Positions 54,915 to 64,000 of a DNA stretch of 64,000 nucleotides are shown here, piece by piece (position 1 is the stretch's first letter; the number at the start of each line of letters is the position of its first letter). The DNA is from JAISST01 sp050434145. GTDB taxonomy: Bacteria; Fusobacteriota; Fusobacteriia; Fusobacteriales; Fusobacteriaceae. The stretch covers positions 31,240-95,239 of the forward strand of contig NZ_JBNPVX010000004.1 of NCBI RefSeq assembly GCF_050434145.1, given 5' to 3'. The position numbers were made by a program, and so were the translations under genes. The notes beneath the pieces were generated by a model. That model did not search any database and was not told the origin of the DNA. It was given only the letters and a program-made list of their open reading frames with translations.

Positions 54915-57029
54915 TTATATTTTTTTTCTACTCAAGCTAATTTTTCCATTTTCTGTAGAAATAACTTTTACATCAAAAGTATCACCAATTTTCAATGCAT
55001 CTTCTACTTTTTCTACTCTTTCTTTTGAAATTTCTGAAATATGTAAGAGGCCTTCTTTACCAGGCAGGATTTCCATAAATGCACCAAATTTTTGTATGCT
55101 AACTACTTTTCCATTATATATTTCGCCTACTTCTACATCTTTTACAAAGTTATTGACAAGTTTGATTGTTTCTTCTAATGCTGCAGCATCTTTAGAAGCA
55201 ATAACTATTCTACCATCATCACTAATATCTACAGTAGCACCAGTCTTTTCAATAATACTTTTTATGTTCTTTCCACCAGGTCCGATTAACACGGCTATTT
55301 TGTCAGTGTTAATATTCATCTTATAAAGTCTAGGGACGTTATCTTTGAGTTTTTGTGGAGTAGAAATAACTTTATTCATCATTTCTAATATTTCCATTCT
55401 AGCTTTAAGTGCTTGAGTTAATGCTATTCTCATGATTTCCTCTGTAATACCAGTTATTTTGATGTCCATTTGAAGCGCAGTGATTCCTTTTTTAGTTCCA
55501 GCCACCTTGAAATCCATGTCTCCCAAATGATCTTCTAATCCCATAATATCAGTAAGAACAGTAAATTCTTCTCCTTCTTTAATAAGTCCCATTGCAATAC
55601 CTGCCACATGTTCTTTGATTGGAACACCAGCAGCCATTAGAGAAAGAGAACCGCCACATATAGATGCTTGTGATGAAGAGCCATTAGATTCTGTAATTTC
55701 AGATACAACTCTTATTGTGTATGGAAAATCTTCTTCAGTAGGAACAACATATTGTAATGCTCTTTCGGCAAGAGAACCGTGCCCTAATTCCCGTCTTCCA
55801 GGTGCTCCCATTCTACCAGTTTCTCCTACAGAATATGGGGGAAAGTTATAATGCAGATAGAATTTCTTGTAATAGTCTTCTTCGAGATTATCAATCAATT
55901 GTTCATTTTCCTTTGTACCCAAAGTAGTGATAACAACTGCTTGTGTTTCACCTCTAGTGAACATAGCAGAGCCATGTGGTATAGGTAGAACATTTATTTC
56001 AGCAAATAGGTCTCTGATTTCATCAGTTTTTCTCCCATCGACTCTATGTTTATCATATAAAATAGAATCTCTCACTAACTTAGTCATCAGTTCTTCATAA
56101 TAATTTTTGAATTCTTTAGTTATTTCAGATGGAATTTCTATTTCTTCTGGGGTATCTATATTAGTTTCATTAAAATTTTCTAATGCAAATTTATTGTATA
56201 ATTCTACTTTTAATGCTTCTACTGCGTTATCTCTATTGTGTTTACCAATAGTTGAAATAGCTTCTTTTAATTTTTCTGTTCCATGTGTATCAATAAAATC
56301 CTTGACAAGAGGTAGTGTTTGAGCTTTTTCAAATGCAATTTTCTCTTTTCCAATTTCTTTAGCAATTTTTTCTTGAAATTCACAGATTTTTTTGATGTTA
56401 TCATGTGCAAACATAATTGCTTTGAGCATAGTTTCTTCGTCTAATTCACTAGCTCCAGCTTCTACCATGTTTACAGCAGTTTTAGAGCCAGCTACAGAAA
56501 GTTCCAATTTGCTTTCTTTCAATTGGCTTAAAGTAGGATTAAGAATAAATTCACCATTTATCATTCCAACAACAACACCAGCTACAGGGCCTAGAAAAGG
56601 CAAATCAGAAAGCATTAGAGCCATAGAAGAACCATTGATACCTAAGTAGTTTGCAGTGTTTTCACCATCATAAGAAAGGACAGTATTGACTATTTGAACA
56701 TCATAACAAAAACCATCAGGGAACATTGGTCTGATAGGTCTATCTATCATTCTCGCTGTAAGAGTAGCATTAGTAGATGGCCTACTTTCTCTTTTATTAA
56801 ATCCACCTGGAAATTTTCCAGCAGCATAAAATTTTTCAATAACTTCCACTGTCAATGGGAAAAAATCACCATTTTCTCTAGGTTCTTTACTCCTATTAAC
56901 AGTATTTAAAAGAACTGTATCACCATATTGAGTGATTACTGCTCCATCAGATTGTCTAGCAATCTTACCAGTAGAAAAGCTAAGTGTCCTACCAGATAAT
57001 TCTAATTCATATTTTTTTTCATCAAACAT
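54915..57029 (-). CDS. pnp: Polyribonucleotide nucleotidyltransferase
   Basis: PNPase degrades RNA phosphorolytically from the 3-prime end. The 704 aa protein has two RNase PH domains (starts with [10 protein letters not shown] and later [13 protein letters not shown]), the linker helices, a KH domain ([21 protein letters not shown]) and an S1 domain ([20 protein letters not shown]). The length is normal. It opens the pnp-rimO-pgsA-yggT-rsmH run. A long hairpin in its leader may act in autoregulation. Confidence 0.97.
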   Translation of the reverse strand: MFDEKKYELELSGRTLSFSTGKIARQSDGAVITQYGDTVLLNTVNRSKEPRENGDFFPLTVEVIEKFYAAGKFPGGFNKRESRPSTNATLTARMIDRPIRPMFPDGFCYDVQIVNTVLSYDGENTANYLGINGSSMALMLSDLPFLGPVAGVVVGMINGEFILNPTLSQLKESKLELSVAGSKTAVNMVEAGASELDEETMLKAIMFAHDNIKKICEFQEKIAKEIGKEKIAFEKAQTLPLVKDFIDTHGTEKLKEAISTIGKHNRDNAVEALKVELYNKFALENFNETNIDTPEEIEIPSEITKEFKNYYEELMTKLVRDSILYDKHRVDGRKTDEIRDLFAEINVLPIPHGSAMFTRGETQAVVITTLGTKENEQLIDNLEEDYYKKFYLHYNFPPYSVGETGRMGAPGRRELGHGSLAERALQYVVPTEEDFPYTIRVVSEITESNGSSSQASICGGSLSLMAAGVPIKEHVAGIAMGLIKEGEEFTVLTDIMGLEDHLGDMDFKVAGTKKGITALQMDIKITGITEEIMRIALTQALKARMEILEMMNKVISTPQKLKDNVPRLYKMNINTDKIAVLIGPGGKNIKSIIEKTGATVDISDDGRIVIASKDAAALEETIKLVNNFVKDVEVGEIYNGKVVSIQKFGAFMEILPGKEGLLHISEISKERVEKVEDALKIGDTFDVKVISTENGKISLSRKKI

Positions 57030-57084
57030 AAATCCTCCTATTTTTACAATTTTATTTTTAGATTACAAAACTAAAAACTCAAAA

Positions 57085-57150
57085 GTAAATAATAAGGAGT
57101 AAGAATAAAATTGGATTTTACCCTTACTTCTTACTACTTACAATTTTTTT
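57085..57150 (-). promoter_or_regulatory. Long imperfect hairpin in the pnp leader
   Basis: Two 19-base arms at 57085-57103 and 57123-57141 pair with three mismatches, leaving a 19-base loop. On the plus strand a T-run (57144-57150) follows. It lies 56 bases ahead of pnp, inside its presumed 5-prime untranslated region. The pnp leader of E. coli contains a hairpin cut by RNase III for autocontrol; the same logic could apply here. The remaining sequence up to 57404 is AT-rich, with TATAAT near 57299. Confidence 0.45.
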
Positions 57151-57404
57151 GAGTGTAGTTTTGTATATTAATCATTATTTAGTATAACATTTCTAAGTGT
57201 TTATGGCAATAACTATTTTTTTTCTTTATCAAATTTTTTGAATAAAAACTTTTGATAAAAAATATTTTTTTGATCCAAAAAAAATTATTGATTTTATATG
57301 TATAATGGGGTAAACTTTAGTATTAGATGATTTATTCTAGTTTTGGGACAGATTTCTCATAAACTAAGATAAATTTGAAATAAGATATGATGAAGGAGGT
57401 TGTA

Positions 57405-58856
57405 ATGAAAACAAATTTTATTGTAATACTTATTGTTATTATCTATTTGTTGCTAATGCTTGGTATAGGCTGGTATTCATCTAAAAAAATAGAAAAGAAT
57501 GAAGATTTTATGGTTGCAGGTAGGAGATTGGGACCACTTCTAATGGCTGGAACGTTGGCTGCAACAGAAATCGGTGGTGGTAGTTCTTTGGGGGTGGTAC
57601 AACAGGGAATGCAAAACCATGGTTTGAGTGCAGCTTGGTATATTATAACAATGGGACTTGCTTTTGTTGTTTTGACATTTTTAGCTCCTAAATTTAGAGC
57701 TGCGACAGTTAAAACTGTCCCAGAATACTTTAGAAGACATTATGGAAAGTCTTCAGGCTTAGTAACAGCTATTATTATGTTGCTTCCATTGATAGGACTA
57801 ACTGCAGGACAGTTTATTGCAAGTTCTGTAATATTATCAACAATGTTAAATTTGAAATACTCAACAGCAGTTATAATAGTAGGTGTAGTCGTAACATCAT
57901 ATGCTATAATGGGCGGGTTGTGGAGTGTAACTTTGACTGATTTTGTACAAGTATTTTTGATTATTATAGGAATGATTATTGCCCTTCCTTATGGAATAAG
58001 GCTTGGTGGTGGTTGGGAAAATATTAAATCCAATGTCCCAGCTGAGACATTCAATCTCTTCAAAGGATATGGTGTAATGGATGTATTAAGCTTGACTGTC
58101 ATGTATATAGCTACATTTACAGTGGGGCAAGAGGCAGTGTCAAGATATTATGCAGCTAGAGATGAAAAAGCTGCAAGAGACGGTTCAATTATTGCTGCAA
58201 TAATCAATTTTATATATGCATTTATACCAGCAATTATGGGAATAATTGTATTGGCGTTAATGAATATGGGTATTTTTGACAAAGCACAGTTTGCCGATGT
58301 TGGAGCTAGATATGCATTGCCAGTATTGGCTATAAATGCAATGCCATCAGTGATTTGTGGATTACTCTTTGCAGGAATAATATCTGCTACGATGTCTAGT
58401 GCAGATTCAGATTTGCTGGGTGCAGGTTCTATATTTGCAAATGATATATACAGAGAAGTAATAAAGCCAGATGCAACTGATGCAGAAGTTATGAATGTAA
58501 CAAGAATTTCTATGGTAGTAGTAGGTGTTGTATCATTGTTTATTGCTTTATTTAATACAGGCAGTATCATATCTATTCTAATGTTTTCATTTACATTAAG
58601 AGGGGCAGGGGCATTTTTCCCCTATGTACTTGGGCATTTTTGGAAAGGTTCATCTACTGGTGGGACAATAGCTTCTCTTGTGGCTGGAACAATTGTTGTA
58701 GTTTATTTGGAAAAAGTTTCTAAAGGAATGATTTTTGGTATGAAAATTGGACAACCAATTATACCTGGCTTAATCATTGGATTATGTGCATTTTTACTAT
58801 TCTCTATAATATTTCCACCAAAGGTTAGAACCACAGAATTAGCTCCAGAAGAATAG
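57405..58856 (+). CDS. Sodium:solute symporter
   Basis: The 483 aa SSS-family transporter has about 13 helices and family signatures AGRRLGPLLMAGTLAATEIGGGSSLG near the start, AIMGGLWSVTLTDFVQVF, and GIISATMSSADSDLLGAGS. It couples uptake to Na+. The substrate may be an organic or amino acid; the sequence does not specify. ATG 57405 follows AAGGAGG by six bases; two earlier ATG codons precede the RBS and are rejected. It is monocistronic. Confidence 0.92.
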   Translation: MKTNFIVILIVIIYLLLMLGIGWYSSKKIEKNEDFMVAGRRLGPLLMAGTLAATEIGGGSSLGVVQQGMQNHGLSAAWYIITMGLAFVVLTFLAPKFRAATVKTVPEYFRRHYGKSSGLVTAIIMLLPLIGLTAGQFIASSVILSTMLNLKYSTAVIIVGVVVTSYAIMGGLWSVTLTDFVQVFLIIIGMIIALPYGIRLGGGWENIKSNVPAETFNLFKGYGVMDVLSLTVMYIATFTVGQEAVSRYYAARDEKAARDGSIIAAIINFIYAFIPAIMGIIVLALMNMGIFDKAQFADVGARYALPVLAINAMPSVICGLLFAGIISATMSSADSDLLGAGSIFANDIYREVIKPDATDAEVMNVTRISMVVVGVVSLFIALFNTGSIISILMFSFTLRGAGAFFPYVLGHFWKGSSTGGTIASLVAGTIVVVYLEKVSKGMIFGMKIGQPIIPGLIIGLCAFLLFSIIFPPKVRTTELAPEE

Positions 58857-58898
58857 TAGAATAGAAGAATGACAAAGTATACAAAAATAGTAAAATAG

Positions 58899-58935
58899 AA
58901 AAGAAGGAGATAATCCTTCTTTTCTTCATTTTTTC
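58899..58935 (+). terminator. Terminator of the symporter gene
   Basis: AAAAGAAGGA pairs with TCCTTCTTTT around GATAA, followed by T-rich sequence. Confidence 0.8.
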
Positions 58936-58962
58936 TTTTCTTAATTTCTATTAAAAATAATT

Positions 58963-59943
58963 TTAACCACCTATTTTCTTCATTTGTTCCAATTCTATAT
59001 TTTTCTCTTCATAATCAAAATTAGAATTAAATAAGTGTTTTTCTGGTTTGTTATATATTGATTTTTTAATAACATTGATAATATCTTCATCAGAATATTT
59101 TTTATTAAGCATATTATGTAGATTAAGAGTACTAGCAAATTGTAAACATTCTTTGAGATATCCATCTGAAGTTAATCTAATTTTGTTACATTGACTGCAA
59201 AATTCATGAGAAATAGCACTTATGAATCCAATCAGCCCAGTAAAATTTGGATATTGAAAATATTTACTAGGCCCATTTCCTATTTTATTTAGTATTTTTG
59301 TTGGAATTCCAAAATTACTTTCTAAAGTATCTTTTATTTGTTGTTCACCAATAAATTGAAAATTTTTGCCTGCACCAATGGGCATCATTTCTATAAATCT
59401 AACATCAATTTTATTATTCTTTGCCAAATTAGCAAGAGAAACAATTTCATTATAATTATCTAGTATAACTGTATTGATTTTCACTCTAAAAGATTGGTAT
59501 TCTGTAGCTTTATTTATATTTTTAATGACTATGTCAAGGGAGTCATGTCCAGACACTTTATAATATTTTTCTTTTGATAAAGAGTCCAAACTTATGTTAA
59601 TAGCGTCAATACCAGCATCATACAAGTCATCCAGATAATTTCCTAAAAGTATTCCATTGGTAGTAATGCTCACCGTTGGTTTTGTATTAAAACTTTTTAT
59701 TTCTTTTACTAAATGAGCTACATCATTTCTCATGAGAGGTTCCCCGCCAGTAATCTTAAAGTGATTTATTCCTACTGCAGAAAATAATTTGCAAATTCTA
59801 ATAATATCATCCAATGGCATATCAGAAGAACTATTTTCTGCATTATTTCTCTCAGCAGGAGCACAATACACACATGAAAGATTACATCTATCAGTTATAG
59901 AAAGTCTCAAATAATCTATATTTCTACCATATTTATCTAGCAT
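58963..59943 (-). CDS. moaA: GTP 3,8-cyclase MoaA
   Basis: MoaA starts molybdenum cofactor synthesis by cyclising GTP. The 326 aa radical SAM protein has the N-terminal cluster motif CNLSCVYC, the C-terminal cluster C-x2-C-x13-C (CSQC...KECL) and the terminal Gly-Gly needed for activity. I start at ATG 59943 (MLDKYGRNIDYLRLSITDRCN), inside the end of mogA; a longer frame adds 25 unlikely residues. It overlaps mogA by 11 bases. Other moa/moe genes are not in view. Confidence 0.94.
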   Translation of the reverse strand: MLDKYGRNIDYLRLSITDRCNLSCVYCAPAERNNAENSSSDMPLDDIIRICKLFSAVGINHFKITGGEPLMRNDVAHLVKEIKSFNTKPTVSITTNGILLGNYLDDLYDAGIDAINISLDSLSKEKYYKVSGHDSLDIVIKNINKATEYQSFRVKINTVILDNYNEIVSLANLAKNNKIDVRFIEMMPIGAGKNFQFIGEQQIKDTLESNFGIPTKILNKIGNGPSKYFQYPNFTGLIGFISAISHEFCSQCNKIRLTSDGYLKECLQFASTLNLHNMLNKKYSDEDIINVIKKSIYNKPEKHLFNSNFDYEEKNIELEQMKKIGG

Positions 59944-60448
59944 TTTGATTTCCACATTCCTTGTCTTTACTAAGTAAAATATCCAATCCATGATTAAGAG
60001 AATCAAGTATAAATTCAAGATTTTCTCTGACCGCTTTAGTACTTCCAGGCAAATTTATGATAAGAGTGCTTTTTCTAATAACGGCAACTCCACGACTTAA
60101 CATAGCACGATTAGTTATTTTTAGTGAATTCATTCTCATAGCTTCAGCAATACCAGGCACATTTTTTTCTCCAATGGCTAATGTAGCTTCTGGGGTATTA
60201 TCTCTTGGTGAAAATCCTGTTCCTCCGGTAGTTAGGATAATATTTATTTTTTCTATATCACATAAAGAAATTAATTTTAATTTTAATAATTCTAAATCAT
60301 CAGGAAGTATTTCCATATGAGTACAAAGGAAGTTTCCTGAGTCTTCCATCATTTGTTTTACTAATGGTCCACTTTCGTCTATTCTTTCATTGGCAAAAGC
60401 TTTGTCACTGAGAGTGATAATAGCTAAAGAATATTTATAATTAGACAT
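59933..60448 (-). CDS. mogA: Molybdopterin adenylyltransferase (MogA/MoaB type)
   Basis: The 171 aa protein binds molybdopterin and adenylates it for metal insertion. The motif INIILTTGGTGFSPRDNTPEAT and the loop LSRGVAVIRKSTLIINLPGSTKAVRENLEF are family-defining. It could be MoaB-like in naming. RBS GAGGAGAA precedes ATG. It is co-transcribed with moaA and the upstream mgtC paralogue. Confidence 0.92.
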   Translation of the reverse strand: MSNYKYSLAIITLSDKAFANERIDESGPLVKQMMEDSGNFLCTHMEILPDDLELLKLKLISLCDIEKINIILTTGGTGFSPRDNTPEATLAIGEKNVPGIAEAMRMNSLKITNRAMLSRGVAVIRKSTLIINLPGSTKAVRENLEFILDSLNHGLDILLSKDKECGNQNAR

Positions 60449-60473
60449 TTGATTCTCCTCATATTAAAAAATT

Positions 60474-61178
60474 TTAATGTTGATCTACTTCTATAGTTTG
60501 GATTTCTTCTAATTTTGTTAAATCTCTGACTACAAATGTGTTATTACTCTCCCGTGGGAGAATCAGAATAAATATTATTTCATTATTCTCCACTTTTTTA
60601 TCCAATTTCTTTATATTTAGAGAATGTTCATGAAAAGTATTGTAAGTATTTTTTAATGTATTTTCTTCTTCTATAGAAGTTTTGTAATATATTTTTATTT
60701 TATGAATATTTTTGTTATCAAGATATTTTATATCAATTATTTTAAGAACTTCTAGGACAATAAATACTGCAATAGCTGCGATTATTGAAAATTTATAGTA
60801 TCCCCAACCGATAACAAGGCCAACACATCCAGTAATCCATAAAGAAGCAGCAGTGGTAAGACCAGCAACTTTTCCCTTATCGCGCATGATTGCTCCAGCT
60901 CCAAGAAATCCTATTCCACTAATAACTTGTGCTCCATATCTTCCTATAGAAAAAGCAACTCCACCAGTAAAATTTTGGTTTTGCATGAGATTTAGCCTAG
61001 TATTATCTTCTAAAATAGATATAAATGTGGCCCCCAAGCAAACTAAAATATGTGTTCTAAATCCAGCTGGACGATTTTTTTGACCTCTTTCAAATCCAAT
61101 AAATCCACCAACTATTGATGCAAGAACAATTCTTATGAGAATTTCTTTTATTTCTAAGCTTTGTACAAAAACATTCAT
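60474..61178 (-). CDS. MgtC/SapB family membrane protein (second paralogue)
   Basis: This 234 aa protein has the MgtC helices and signatures VGGFIGFERGQKNRPAGFRTHILVCLG-type sequence, VISGIGFLGAGAIMRDKG and GLTTAASLWITGCVGLVIGWG, followed by a cytoplasmic domain. ATG 61178 follows AAGGAGATAT; the longer frame overlaps the end of glpK. It lies 23 bases after glpK and 25 before mogA, an odd setting. It shares the membrane core with the protein at 33134-33844, but the C-terminal domains differ. Confidence 0.9.
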   Translation of the reverse strand: MNVFVQSLEIKEILIRIVLASIVGGFIGFERGQKNRPAGFRTHILVCLGATFISILEDNTRLNLMQNQNFTGGVAFSIGRYGAQVISGIGFLGAGAIMRDKGKVAGLTTAASLWITGCVGLVIGWGYYKFSIIAAIAVFIVLEVLKIIDIKYLDNKNIHKIKIYYKTSIEEENTLKNTYNTFHEHSLNIKKLDKKVENNEIIFILILPRESNNTFVVRDLTKLEEIQTIEVDQH

Positions 61179-61201
61179 TAATATCTCCTTTTTCGCAATT
61201 A

Positions 61202-62704
61202 TTATTCTATATCCCAATTGGAAGTCCTTTGTACAGCTTTTTTCCACTTTGAATATTTATTATTTCTATCTTTAAAAGTCATATTTGGAATAAATTCTTT
61301 TTGCAGTTTCCAATTTTTTTTGATATCTTCTTTAGATTTCCAAATATCTATGGCTAATCCTGCTAAATATGCAACACCTAATGCTGTACTTTCTAAGATT
61401 TCAGGTCTATATACTGGGACATCAAGAATATCAGATTGAAATTGCATAAGAAAATTATTGGCACTAGCACCACCATCCACTTTGAGTTTATTTAATTTTA
61501 TTTTGGAATCCTCTTCCATTGCAATTAGAATATCTTTTGTTTGATATGCTATGGATTCTAAAGTTGCACGAATGATGTGATTTTTATTAGTGCCACGAGT
61601 GATTCCTAATATTGCACCTCTTGCATGCATATCCCAATATGGAGCCCCTAGACCTACAAAAGCAGGAACAACATAGATTCCACTATTATCTTCAGTTTTA
61701 TTGGCTAATTCTTCGCTTTCGTTTGAGTTTGTGATTAATTTCATTTCATCTCTTAGCCATTGAATAGCAGCTCCTCCGATGAAAATACTACCTTCTAATG
61801 CATACTCGATTTTTCCATTTATTCCAATTGCAATTGTGGTAATAAGACCATTTGAACTAGATACAAATTTTTCTCCAGTATTCATTAAAAGAAAGCAGCC
61901 AGTACCATAGGTATTTTTAGAATCACCTTCTTGAAAGCATGCTTGACCGAATAAGGCTGCTTGTTGGTCACCAGCAATCCCACAAATAGGGATTTGAAAG
62001 TTATTTTTAGTAGCTACATGAAGATATCCGAATATGCCACTAGAGTCTTTTACTTCTGGAAGAATTGATGATGGAATACTAAATAACTCTAACAACTTGT
62101 AATCCCATTTTAATTCTTTTATATTATATAACATTGTGCGAGATGCATTGGTATAGTCTGTAGCATGAATAGCACCATTAGTTAATTTCCAAAGAAGCCA
62201 AGTATCGACAGTGCCAAATAGAATTTCACCTTTTTCTGCTTTTTCTCTTACATTAGGAACATTGTCTAGTATCCATTTTATCTTAGTTGCCGAAAAATAG
62301 CTATCAATAACCAGTCCAGTATTTTCTAAAATATATTTTTTTAATTCTAAATTTTCTTTGAGTTTATCACAATATTTTGAAGTGCGGCGACATTGCCAAA
62401 CAATAGCATTATAAACAGGTTTTCCTGTGGTTTTATCCCAAAGAATTGTAGTTTCTCTTTGGTTTCCAATCCCAATAGCTAGAATATTTTCATATGATAT
62501 ATTTTCTTTTGCAAGTACTTCTGTAATGACTCCACTTTGTGTAGACCAGATTTCCATTGGATCATGTTCTACCCAACCTTGCTTAGGATAGATTTGCTTT
62601 ATTTCTTTTTGAGAAATTCCAATAATTTGTTGATTAGTGTCAAATAATATAGCTCTAGAACTTGTAGTTCCTTGATCAATGGCTATTATATATTTTTTAT
62701 CCAT
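61202..62704 (-). CDS. glpK: Glycerol kinase
   Basis: GlpK phosphorylates glycerol to glycerol-3-phosphate. The 500 aa protein has the FGGY-kinase signatures: [15 protein letters not shown] near the N-terminus, [16 protein letters not shown] in the centre, and [29 protein letters not shown] 62704 is used because AGGAG lies upstream; an in-frame codon three residues earlier is nearer the RBS. No glpF or glpO is adjacent. The product feeds plsY and glycolysis. Confidence 0.96.
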   Translation of the reverse strand: MDKKYIIAIDQGTTSSRAILFDTNQQIIGISQKEIKQIYPKQGWVEHDPMEIWSTQSGVITEVLAKENISYENILAIGIGNQRETTILWDKTTGKPVYNAIVWQCRRTSKYCDKLKENLELKKYILENTGLVIDSYFSATKIKWILDNVPNVREKAEKGEILFGTVDTWLLWKLTNGAIHATDYTNASRTMLYNIKELKWDYKLLELFSIPSSILPEVKDSSGIFGYLHVATKNNFQIPICGIAGDQQAALFGQACFQEGDSKNTYGTGCFLLMNTGEKFVSSSNGLITTIAIGINGKIEYALEGSIFIGGAAIQWLRDEMKLITNSNESEELANKTEDNSGIYVVPAFVGLGAPYWDMHARGAILGITRGTNKNHIIRATLESIAYQTKDILIAMEEDSKIKLNKLKVDGGASANNFLMQFQSDILDVPVYRPEILESTALGVAYLAGLAIDIWKSKEDIKKNWKLQKEFIPNMTFKDRNNKYSKWKKAVQRTSNWDIE

Positions 62705-63150
62705 AAGAATCACTCCTAAGAATTAGTCTATTAATTAAACATTTCGTCTTTATTAAAAAACTTGAGAATATGTTTGATTAAAGTGTGTACCTAAAGAAAC
62801 AAGTTATTTTGAAATAAGAAATTTGTAGCTCTACATTTCCATATAAAGAATTTATTTAAAGTATAAAATATTAACATTATATTTTTAAAATGCTTATTTT
62901 ATAGTGATTTTAACATGATAAAATCTTTAAGTCAATAGATTCAAAAAATAATGTTTCTGGTATTTAAAAGCATTTTTTAGAATAATTATTTTTAATAAAT
63001 AGAAATAATAAAAAAATTATCTTTTTGATAAAAAAAATATTGATTTTACAGAAATAAGTTATATAATCCTATTACTAAGAAAAATATATTTATATAATAG
63101 GTATTGCTAGGTAATAACCAGTGTTTAAATTAAAGCTTTTAGGAGGAAAA
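62705..63150. other. Divergent intergenic region with methionine gamma-lyase promoter
   Basis: This 446-base region between the divergent glpK and methionine gamma-lyase genes holds no ORF with an RBS. TTGATT (63040-63045) and TATAAT (63062-63067) with a 16-base gap form the likely lyase promoter, about 84 bases before its start. A small imperfect hairpin lies at 62818-62839. The glpK promoter is not obvious. Confidence 0.55.
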
Positions 63151-64000
63151 ATGAGAGATCTATTAAAGAAAGGAGCAAGTACAAAATCTATTCATGGAGG
63201 AGAATTTAAAGATAAATTTGGTGCCTTAGCAACTCCAATTTATCAAACATCTACTTTTATATTTGACTCAGCAGAACAAGGTGGAGCCCGTTTTGCATTA
63301 GAAGAGGAAGGTTATATTTATTCAAGATTAGGGAATCCAACAACAGCTATAGCAGAAGCTAAAGTTGCAATATTAGAAGGGGCTGAAGCTGCAGTGGCGA
63401 CATCATCAGGAATGGGAGCAATATCTTCAACATTTTGGACATTATTAAAATCAGGCGATCATGTAATTTCAGACAAAACTTTATATGGCTGTACTTTTGC
63501 ATTTTTAAGTCATGGATTAACAAAATTTGGGATAGAAGTAGATTTTGTAGATACTTCTGATTTGAGTCAAGTGAAAAATGCAATGAAATCAAATACAAGA
63601 ATAATATATTTAGAAACTCCAGCAAATCCTAACTTAAAAATAATTGATCTGGCAGAAATAGCTATGATAGCTAAGACTAATCCAAATATAGTTGTGGTAG
63701 TCGATAATACTTTTGCAACTCCATATTTACAGAAACCAATAGAATTAGGTTGTGACATCGTAGTACATTCAGCTACGAAATATTTGAATGGGCATGGAGA
63801 TGTAATTGCTGGTTTTGTAGTAGGTAAGAAAGAAATTATTGATCAAGTAAGATTGATAGGAATAAAGGATATGACTGGATCTGTATTAGGACCAGCAGAA
63901 GCTTATTATATAATAAGAGGTCTAAAAACCCTTACATTAAGAATGGACAGAGCTTGTGAAAATGCTGAGAAGATAGTGGAATTTTTGGCAAATCATGAAA
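63151..64000 (+). CDS. Methionine gamma-lyase (partial, cut by window end)
   Basis: The first 283 residues of a Cys/Met-metabolism PLP enzyme are present. They include TKSIHGGEFKDKFGALATPIYQTSTF, YIYSRLGNPTTAIAEAKVA and the PLP lysine in HSATKYLNGHGDV (Lys210). The Cys in DKTLYGCTFAFLSHGL (about residue 114) is the residue that marks methionine gamma-lyases among gamma-family enzymes. It splits methionine into methanethiol, ammonia and 2-oxobutyrate, a well-known fusobacterial trait. RBS AGGAGGAAAA precedes ATG. Confidence 0.92.
   Translation, partial: MRDLLKKGASTKSIHGGEFKDKFGALATPIYQTSTFIFDSAEQGGARFALEEEGYIYSRLGNPTTAIAEAKVAILEGAEAAVATSSGMGAISSTFWTLLKSGDHVISDKTLYGCTFAFLSHGLTKFGIEVDFVDTSDLSQVKNAMKSNTRIIYLETPANPNLKIIDLAEIAMIAKTNPNIVVVVDNTFATPYLQKPIELGCDIVVHSATKYLNGHGDVIAGFVVGKKEIIDQVRLIGIKDMTGSVLGPAEAYYIIRGLKTLTLRMDRACENAEKIVEFLANHE

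Overview
The window is a very AT-rich bacterial chromosome segment. Several features point to a diderm anaerobe of the Fusobacteriota, probably close to Fusobacterium. These are a FomA-like outer-membrane porin with a C-terminal aromatic residue, an ExbB/ExbD/TonB operon, a class D beta-lactamase, a methionine gamma-lyase, a meso-diaminopimelate dehydrogenase, and a general mix of clostridial-like metabolic genes with an outer-membrane system. The genus is an inference; no rRNA or tRNA gene is present to settle it.

Layout. 1-6.5 kb (+): a type I restriction HsdR-like protein with altered helicase motifs, a small membrane protein, plsY, gpsA and a short RpoD-family sigma factor. 6.8-8.1 kb: dnaN with an acidic insertion. 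8.1-9.0 kb: decayed sequence. 9.0-16.2 kb (+): a compact operon of DUF116 protein, a large periplasmic TPR protein, a small anchored protein, ExbB, ExbD, TonB and an NtrC-like protein that has lost its GAFTGA and Walker B residues. 16.3-21.4 kb (+): uvrA with a lysine-rich tail, ruvA, and a MalY/PatB-type C-S lyase. 21.4-24.5 kb (-): feoA-feoA-feoB plus a Cys-rich membrane peptide. 24.9-26.0 kb (-): porin. 26.4-27.2 kb (+): flavodoxin and DUF2023. 27.3-31.9 kb (+): a nitrate/sulfonate/taurine-type ABC importer and a CPC-type metal P-ATPase. 31.9-33.1 kb (+): an alkyltransferase-like protein and a broken gene. 33.1-39.2 kb (-): MgtC, two DUF5131 proteins around a spore-photoproduct-lyase-like radical SAM protein, a flavin-binding-fold protein, a GyrI-like protein, a DJ-1/PfpI protein and a YafY/WYL regulator. 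39.4-45.0 kb: glycine-zipper lipoprotein, a Sel1-repeat protein, and a sigma-54 activator next to a DMT transporter that has a textbook -24/-12 promoter. 45.1-47.8 kb: class D beta-lactamase operon, a small leader ORF with terminator, an amino-acid-binding protein and DUF2798. 47.9-57.0 kb (-): ddh, a frameshifted DUF4261 gene, and the housekeeping run pnp-rimO-pgsA-yggT-rsmH-ftsL-like-rlmD. 57.4-58.9 kb (+): sodium:solute symporter. 59.0-62.7 kb (-): glpK-mgtC-mogA-moaA. 63.15 kb to the end (+): methionine gamma-lyase, cut by the window edge.

The most notable structure not explained by genes is a family of three 200-300 bp MITE-like elements, upstream of dnaN, feoA and ddh. All three have the same end facing the gene, partial terminal inverted repeats and flanking 9-12 bp direct repeats. 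Other points of interest are the sigma-54 activator/promoter/transporter set, the degenerate NtrC protein in the TonB operon, the DUF5131/radical SAM cassette, and a transcribed leader ORF followed by a terminator ahead of the amino-acid-binding protein. No CRISPR array, prophage, transposase or RNA gene was found.
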